Source of the DNA: Adiantum capillus-veneris
Taxonomy: Eukaryota; Streptophyta; Polypodiopsida; Polypodiales; Pteridaceae
NCBI GenBank assembly: GCA_014529385.2
Contig: CM043960.1
Location: forward strand, 76,097,910-76,161,909
Length of the DNA stretch: 64,000 nt
Direction: 5' to 3'
The stretch's first letter is position 1, and each line of letters starts with the position of its first letter. Positions 51,301-60,245 of the stretch are shown one piece after another. Both the position numbers and the translations under genes were made by a program. Below the pieces are notes generated by a model. It ran no database searches. It was not told where the DNA came from and saw only the letters and a program-made list of their open reading frames with translations.

Positions 51301-54300
51301 CAGCTTTGTACAGACAGGCTCACAGTCAGGTGCTTTTGGCAGGAGGTAGAGGGGAGCGCTTCATGCTCACACGTTCGGTCAGACAGGGTTGTCCCCTTGC
51401 CCCCTTTCTCTTTCTATTCTATGCGGAGGCGATGAGCAGATTTTTGGTGTCACAGCAGGTTGGTCTGAGGGGCCTTGCACTCGCTATACGGGGAGATGAG
51501 CTTCTGGACGCTGAGTTTGTCGACGACTCAGCCTTGTACTTAGAGGGCCAGGAGGCCAATCTACACAGATGTGAGCAGGCTTTGGCGACCTTCTGCTGTG
51601 CATCGGGCGCACTGATCAACTGGAGAAAGACAGTGGCTTTCTCGGTTGGCAGTGCTCCTGTGCCAGATTGGATGCCAGGTGAGGGTTTCGGGTGGATTCC
51701 TCCAGGGACTGCAGTTCGGTACTTGGGTTGTCAAGTTGGTTTGGATTTGTCCCCCGAGCAACAGATCGCTCCTCTTCTCTTGTCCATCAGAAGAAAGCTG
51801 TTACATTGGAGCTCAGCACGACTTTCGCTGGCTGGTAGAGTAGTAGTTGCCAACCAGGTGTTGTTGGCGACTATGTGGTACATCACTTCTTGCTGGATTT
51901 TCTCGAGTTCTTGTATCAGCCAGGTAGAGAGGCTGGTCAGGAACTACCTTTGGTCAAGTCGTGACACTCAGATTGCCCGAGCCAAGGTGGCTTGGTCGGT
52001 CATCATACTTCCTTGTTCTCAGGGAGGGCTTGGGATCATTGATCCAGCATAGCAGAGCAAAGCCCTTCTTGGGAAGTTTGTCGTCAGAGAACTTCTTCCA
52101 GGCGAGGAGCCCTGGAAGGAGTTCTTGCTACAGAGGCTTCGTGCCAGGGTGCCTCAGTCAGGAGGCCCTTGGCAACCTTCGACCAGATGGATCTTTACAG
52201 AGTTGCGCCGAGTTGGTTTGAGCAGGAGACTGGAGGACCGATTCGCTGTGAGTCTGCTTCGAGCTTGGGAGCTCCTACGGCGTGGCCTAGAGCAGAGACA
52301 GCCGACGTGCACGGAGGAGTGCCTACGGCAGCCCCTCGTCTGGAACCCCCTGGTTAGCACTCAGAGAGGCCACTTGGTTGGGAGTCGGCCTCATGTTTCT
52401 TGGGGTCCCATGGCAGCAGGTCCAGCACGCTCTCTAGGTGACTGGCTACAGTTCACAGGTTTGTCAGAGGAGGTGCAGGGTGCCCAGCTACAGGGCATGA
52501 GGGTTGCAGAGCATGTGTCAGGACATCTCAGTGTCAGTTCCAGTTGAGTGGCTCACGCCTCTCGAGCCAGTAGCACCCTGGTGGATGGGAGCCTTCACAC
52601 GACTGGAGGTTCTCATTTCAGTCAGGGCCTGCTCAGAGACTGTCCCAGCCTTGCTCTTCGAGCTTCAGGGTGGGGGACGTCTACAGCTAGTTGCAGTAGA
52701 GGCCCCGCAGGTAGCAAAGTGCTGTTTCCAGAGGATCCGAGTTGTGGGCATCTGTGGGAGGACTTGCGTCATAGACCCTGACCCAGCAGCTCTTGAGACT
52801 GGACACTGGAGGCTTTGGGCTTGGGAGTGTTGTCCACTAGCACGAGTACAGTGGGATCCTGGTGAGTGGCTATGGAGGGACCCTTTCTCTTCGGTAGACC
52901 GCCCAGGAGTCCCCTTCTTTCAGTACACTGTTCGGCTTGGACGTCACATACTTGCAGCACACCGAGAGGCCCGCCCCGCTGCAGCACGTCATTGGCAGGA
53001 GGAGGGCCTCACAGTCGAGTTCTTGGCAGCTTTTTGGCAGAGGCTCTGGGACTCCAGACAGCCGAGGCGCGTCACTTTGTTCCAGTGGCTGGTTGCACAC
53101 AGAGCCATAGCAGTAGGGAGCTGGCTTGTGCATAGTGGTCTCTCGGCCGCATGTGCAGCCTGTGACCAGTTGGTGGAGAGTCAGCGTCACTGTCTTTGGG
53201 ACTGTCCCTCGGCCCAGCAGGTGTGGCTACGAGTTCTTCGGTTGATGCCTGCCCTCTCCACGGCTCGACAGTACACTTGGGGGGCAGCGGCTTGGTCCAC
53301 CCTCACGGGCCCGGCACTATAGTTTGAGCTATCATCCACCAGCCGGATGATAGTGATGCAGGGGGGGCGACCTACACTCCAGCCTGCTACAGAGCTTACT
53401 CCACAGGAGTGGTGCAGTGAGAGAGAGAAGTGTTGGGAGCTCATCAGTGGCCTAGCTCTCTGGTTCATCTGGCGGGCCCGCTGTTTCCGCATCTTTGAGG
53501 CTCGCCCTGTGCCACCAGCAGAGACTGTTCGTGACTTTTGGCTAGAGCTGATCCATACTCTCAGAGGACAGCTTGAGGGACTACAGGGCAGCTCCGACCG
53601 CATGCGGGAGCGCCGCAAGGGTTTCCTTCGACTCTGGCGCCCTGGGCCTTTCTACACCATAGTCCAGGGGGTGCTCAGATGGCACTACTATCCACCTGTG
53701 TGGCTCTTCCCTCCTCCCATTTCTTGATTTAGCCTCATTGTATATATGCTGTTTTTTCATTGGGAGAGTCTCCCCATCATGTTTCTTGTAGCCCTCTCTT
53801 GCAGAGGTGGATGTAGCCCTATGGGCAGTTTTCAGTAACTATTAGAAGGATCTTTTTCTCAAAAAAAAAAAAAAAAAACTGCTAACCTTAGTTGTTGGTT
53901 TCTTTCCGATGATTTTCGATTAATTTTTGAGACCCTCTTTTTTAAGTTGCAAATGGTTGGACATTGCATGGCGAGTGTGAAACCATAGTTTCACCCGCAA
54001 ACGGGAAGTTGGTCAGCATTGGAATCCGAGTAATAAAAGGGTGTCTAGGCTCGGTTCAAAGTCATTTAGGTCCCCTCACCACACTTAACAAGTTGGTGGA
54101 TAATAGGAAGTTAACTCAATAAAGGCAGTGTCAAGGTGGGGTCATCAAGAGAAAATCACCCAAGAACTGGGCTACCTTGCATTTTTAGATGTGGTCCAAG
54201 TGGTGACAGATGATCAAATGACCAATGAGAGTCCAATAGAAGCATCTCCTAAAATTTAGGAGACTGCTATTTTGGATCATGAAATCTGTTCGCGTCATTA

Positions 54301-57300
54301 GCTCCGGAATGACAAGAGGAACATTTTATTACTCTGCTGCAAAGTCAACTGATGTACCAGTTGAGAGCTTTTTAAGTTGGAAGCCCAATGCGAAGAAAAT
54401 GCACGCATAAGTGCCAAGTGGCACTTTTTGGGCAAATTTCCACTTTTGTGAAGGGGGGGGGGGGGTAAAATTCAGCAAGGGGTCGCATTTTTTAGTCTCT
54501 GTCCACGTTAAGAGCTACTATGTGCAAACTTTCCCTCTCATGTACAATGTAGTGCAAGAAGTGATGTCCTGCACACTCTACACTGCTCTCTCTCCCCCCT
54601 ACATGCAGTGTAACGTGATGGCCCACAAGAGGGCTCTTCATTTGACCTATGTACAGTAGTGTGGTCTTATGCTTCTGTGCCAAGGCAAGAGCCTCTTTGA
54701 GCAGGAACATGAGTAGCTAACTGCTACTCAAAAAGCAGGCACCGGTGAGGGTGATAACCTCATCTTACAGGTGCATTTTCAGTGCTGGTTATGCGCTGTT
54801 TTGCAGCCGTATGGATGCCAGAAGCATTGGGAACAATGCCCCAATGTCAGAGGACAGTTCGGGGACTGTTTAGGGCTGAAAACAGGGTAAAAACCAGAAA
54901 ATACAGCGAGCTATAATTGCTGTTTTTGGGCTGAAAACAGAGGGTTTATGTCTTTGGAAGCGAGTTCTAGCAAGGGGATTTGTTCCGGGCGAGTTTTGGG
55001 GCTGTTATGCTGCCGAAATTTTGCCAGAACAGGTGTGATCTAGTTGGATACAGGTGAAGATCCCCAGGACTCTAGTTTTGTAACTTTACCCTCTAAAGGA
55101 ATAAAGAAATACCGAAAGGAGCGCCAGTTTTTGGGGCCTACAGATTGTCCGCGTCTGCCGAGAGCATTCTAGCTTCCGAGACGTGTGCGCTTTGAAGTGT
55201 TGATTCCTGTTACAAGATCCTTCTGCAAGGTTTCTCTATGTGTTAAAGCTTAAAGTTTTGGGCGAAAGTCAAAGTCTGCCGCCCTACGGGCCGGTTTCAT
55301 GGTTCTGTCGCCGAGACAGAATCACTTTTCCTTCAAGAAGAGAGCCTCTGTTGCTTTGGTGAAGACACAGAGGACAGGAACGTGGGATTACACTCTGGCC
55401 GACAAGGGGAAGAGTATTATGGAAGAGGGTTCCTCTTCGAAGGAGAGGCACGAAATTCCTACAAGGTTTTGAGGTTGGCGAGAGTTCATGGCCACCCCGC
55501 TTTGTACCTCCTGTTGATGTGAATGTTCCCCCAGTGCAAGGCTTTATGACTGGGCAACTTGAAGATGATGCGTTCAGGACTCAATTAGTTGCCGTTGTGA
55601 ACGTGTTTTCTCGACTGATGCAAAACCCAAGGTATATGGAGTTTTTGCAAGCGCCACCAGTGCCAAGCAGCTAAGGCAACTCACACCCCCCGTGGAGCTC
55701 TTGAGGTTCAAGCCCAAGTACTTCATGCGTCCCAACAGGATAGGGAGCACTCGCATGTTGCGGAGTCAGGGGCTCCAAAACAGGTTCCTTCCGTCCATGA
55801 ACAGGTGGTTAGGACGCCTAGTCTACAAGCTTTGCCGGTTCAGCCCGCCACCTTTCCAAGCCCGCATGTTGCGTTACAGGGACAGGGAACCAATTTCCAG
55901 GCAATGCATCAGGTTTTTTCCCCATTCAAGGTACATCCTGGGTATTTCGGAGGTGGAACAGTGTTTGGGGGTATGCAAGGATGATGCCAAACCCCATGTA
56001 TGGTAACATCGGCATGCAGCAAGGCTTTCAGAGCAACCAAGGCCAGTTTGGGGTGCCACAGGGTAATTTCGGCATGGCTGGTTTTTCTGGGACAGCAGCC
56101 AGATATGGCACCTATGACACAAAATGTCAATGGCCAAGACTCGCCGATGATCCCTACTACAGTGCCCATGTTGCAGACAATTCCTCCTGACAATTTGGGG
56201 GCACTGGAAAAGCCGAAAGATTACAAAGAAGGTGGTGCAGTTGTAAAGTTTAGCACTTTCAGCGGCTTTGAGGATAAGGCAAAGGCTCTTACTTTCCTCC
56301 AACAGTTTGATACAGCTTATGCAGGAGGAAATTTTACAAGGCCTCTAAGGTCAAGAAAGCTGCCACTTTCTTGAAAGATAATACGCTTACATGGTGGACG
56401 GCCCTCTTGATGCAAGGACAGGCACCCACCACATGGGTATACTTCAAGCAAATGTTTGCATCTGCGTGACTGTCAAACGAATTTGAAGCCGACGTCATGA
56501 CGGATTAGCACCAACTCACTACGGCTACTTGCAAGAGCCTACAAGAGTACAATCGGAGGTTTTGTAAATCATTGCTCTCAGTAACCTCCTACAGCCTACA
56601 GGTTCCTACCATTGACAAGGAAGATAGAGAAGTATTGTTGTGGGTTGCCTAAAGGGCTTCGAGATTACTAAACAAAGAACAAAGTGGCTACCCTCACTCA
56701 ACTTATGAAAGTTGCCAACACTAGTCTTGCCTTGTTGAAGGGAGAGGAGAGGGATTTCCGGGCAACGTAAAAGGGGGCAACAAAAGAAAAATTCAGCAAA
56801 GAAGTCCTTTGCAAAAGGAGCTCCTAAAGCATCACAAGGGTCAGAAAGGACAACAAGGATAAGGACTCAGCCGGGACTTCTAAAGCACAGGCAAAGAAGC
56901 CAAACTGGAAACCTTTTGTGCGCAAGTCGCTCGAGGAGGAAAAGGACTTGACGGCTAAAAATAAATGCTTTCTATGCGAGCAGTCTGGTCATCAAACCTT
57001 GCGATACTTCTTGACACTATCAAATCTATCCGAAAAGCATATGCGATGGGCAAACATTCTCTCTATGTTCCACTTCCAGATTATGCATATGGAAGGCAAG
57101 AAGAATGTTGTGGCTGATGCGTTATCAAAGAAGCCACAAATTTCAGTTGTGTCAATTCCTCATCATCATGAGCTGGATGACATTATGAAGGCACAGTATG
57201 CTACTGATGAAGATTTTGCAAGGATTTTTGAACAGTTGCAAGAGGGGCAACATCATGAGCACTACCTCCTCAGAGATGGTTTTATTATGCATGGCAGACT

Positions 57301-60189
57301 TTGTGTCACTAGGCCATTGCGACATAAGGTCATGGTAGAAAGTCATGTCCCACCGTATGCAAGGAATCGTGGTATCGATGCGACAGTTAGAGCGGTAGAG
57401 ACATTCTTTTATTGGCCTACTTTGAGGAGAGATGTGGATGCCTTTGTGCGAGCATGCGTAATTTGCCAAAAGGTCAAGTTTGATAGGCAAAAGGCACCAG
57501 GGTTGTTACAGCCACTACTGATTCCGGATAAGCTATATGAAAGCATTGCTATGGACTTTATCTGTAATCTTCCAAGAACGCCGACAGGGAATGATGGTTT
57601 ATGGACCATTATTTGCAGGTTCAGCAAACAAGTCCATTTTATCCCTATCAGGAAGAAGATAAAGTTTGATCAAATGGCATGGTTATTCATGTACAATGTA
57701 TTCAAGTACCATGGTATGCCACGATCGATTGTCAATGATCAGGATCCTCGCATGACAAGTTTGTTTTGGAGAGGATTGAGAACAAGGACCCTACGCTCAA
57801 GTTCTCGTCTTCGTTTCATCCACAAACTGATGGACAGTCACAAGAGGCTAATTCTACTGTCTTGGATCTGTTGAAATGTTATGTGTCAGATAATAAAGGC
57901 AAGTGGGAACAGTATTTGCCTATGCTTGAGTATGCATACAACAATACGGTTCATTCGTCAACTAGCAAGGCGCCTTTTGAGATTGTTGAAGGTGGCAAAA
58001 AGGTTCCTCCAATTTGCATACAAAGGACAAGATCTTTGAGGCAGATCAATATGTTGAAAACATGGATGAAATGTGTAAGAAATCAAAGTTGCCTTGGAGA
58101 AGACTCGGGCAAAGCAAACTGTTGTTTTCACCTGGTGATTGGATACTTTTATGGTTTGAAAAGGCAAGGTTAAAGAAGATGAAGGGCAAGGAAAGGTTAT
58201 TTCCGAAGCTCGACATGCGTTACTATGAGCCTTTTCAAGTGCTTGATAAGATCAACGATGTTGCTTACAGGCTGAAATTGCCTGATGCTTGGAAGATTCA
58301 TAATGCGTTTCACGTGAGTCTTCTAAGACCCTTCGTGGGTGATGTGCGAGAAGATATGCCAGATGAGAACCAGCCAAAAGTTAAGAAACTTGATGAAATT
58401 TTGGTTCCTAAGCAGATTTTGGCACATAAGGAAAGAAAAGTTAAGGGACAGGTTGCAAGACGCTATTTGGTGAAGTTCAAGAACTATCCACCTATGGATG
58501 CAAAGTGGATGGAAGAGCATGAACTGTCAGAGTCACCAAATGTATTGTAGTTTTACCTTGAGGCCTTTGGGTTACAGCCTACCTATGCCCCAACACAACG
58601 TGTGCAAAGGGTCGTTCTTTAAATGTTAAATATACAATGTTCACTTCTATCGTAGATAGAAATGACAAAAGTATGAAGCTCTCATTAAGTCACTTGTATC
58701 TATGTCTTATCATCACTCCTAACAACACGATCTATGGTATGCAATCAAGGACGTTCACGATTTCAAGAGGAGGGTATGTCACGAGGACGTGACGACTGCT
58801 AACCTTAGTTAGTTTCTTTCCGATGATTTTCGTTTAATTTATGAGACCCTCTTTTTAAAATTGCAAATGGTCGGACATTGTATGGCCAGTGTGAAATGGT
58901 AGTTTCACCCACAGACGAGAAGTTGGTCGGCACTGGAATCCAAGTAATAAAAGGGTGTCTAGGCTCAATTCAGAGTCATTTAGGTCCCCTCGCCGCACTT
59001 AACAAGTTGGTGGATACTAGGAAATTAACTCAATAAAGGCACAATGTCAAGGTGGGGTCGCCGAGAGAAAATCACCCAAGAACTGGGCTACATTGCATTT
59101 TTGGACGTGGTCCCAGCGATGAAAGCTGGTCAGATGACCAGTGAGAGTCCAATAAAGCATCTCCTCAAATTTAGGGAAAGCATTCTAGCTTCCGAGCCGT
59201 GTGTGCTTTGAAGTGTTGATTCCCATTACAGGTTCCTTCTGCAATGTTTCTCTGTGTTAAAGCTTAAAGTAAAGTTTCGGGTGAAAGACAAAGTCTACCT
59301 CCCTACGGGCGGGTTTCAGATGATCTGCAAGCACTACATCTGCTACCCATGAAAAACGTTGGGGCTGGTCTGCTGAGCAAAAACGCTGGGTTGATCTGCA
59401 TCAAAACACTGGCTGCCATGCACCTGCTACAAGCCCCCTTGGGGCACCCAAGGGAGGGCGCCCCCCGCTGGGCTATATTGCTATGATGTAAGAGGTGACC
59501 CCCCCTGCACATATATAGACCTAATCCCAGCCTGCCCGACCCAGCCTAATACCTCGGTCCTCCACGACCCTGGAAAATGCCCCATAAATAGGAAAAATAC
59601 AGGAAGTGGGGACCATTGGCCTATAGAGTCCTGGAGAAAGCGGGGAAAAATACCCTACAGGTACAGGAGCCTACGTGGCCATGGAAACAAGCCAAAACCC
59701 AAGACTAAACATGGCTAAACACAACCCGACATGAGAAAAAAACCTCACACTGCCAGGCACAGCCACAAAACAGCCCTCACTCACTAACACGTCCTTGAGA
59801 GAAACCGGGACTAACTGAGCGAATCTAGAGATATGCCTGAACTATCACAGGATTGAGCTCCATGATGTCCCAGAGGTTCACCAAATGTTTGATATGAAGA
59901 CTCGGCAGTGCTGCACCGCTTGAGAGAAGTTCCCAGGTAAATTTATGCGGTTCCCTTGTGGACAATTGACTCTTGAATTTCCGGTTTTAGCCCATTTACG
60001 AATCACATTTTTCCCTCAACTTTGCTTCCCCCTAAAGATCTTGTACTTTGGCTTTAGCCAAGTTCTGAAATTGGCAATTTGCCTCTATGTAATACAAAGG
60101 GTACAAGCCCAACATATTATGAAGAAAAAAAGAGAAAGGGTCTCTGTATGTGTTTGTGTGCGCGTGTGTATCTGTGTGTACGTAGGTAT

Positions 60190-60245
<56 letters not shown>

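Larger units (their letters stand above)
47227..53876 (+). mobile_element. Full-length GC-rich L1-type LINE
   Basis: 6.65 kb with a C-rich 5' leader (poly-C at about 47269-47289), two ORFs, a short 3' untranslated region and a poly-A tail (53861-53876). Flanked by the 13-bp duplication at 47214-47226 and 53877-53889. It is visibly more GC-rich than all surrounding sequence. Domains match plant L1-type elements: DUF4283-like and CCHC in ORF1; APE endonuclease, RT and zf-RVT in ORF2. Confidence 0.93.
47197..59318 (+). mobile_element. Ty3 chromovirus with both LTRs, interrupted by a LINE
   Basis: 5' LTR: 47197-47226 plus 53877-55299, starting TGTCACGAGGACGTG and ending GGTTTCA. 3' LTR: 58777-59318, starting TGTCACGAGGACGTG and ending GGTTTCA, 542 bp. 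Five-base target duplication GATGA at 47192-47196 and 59319-59323. The primer site after the 5' LTR begins TGGTTCTGTCGCCGAGAC (55300). A polypurine tract (ttcaagaggaggg) precedes the 3' LTR. The internal region is gag then a shortened pol with chromodomain. The 3' LTR lacks about 0.9 kb (54261-55161 of the 5' LTR). Confidence 0.9.
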
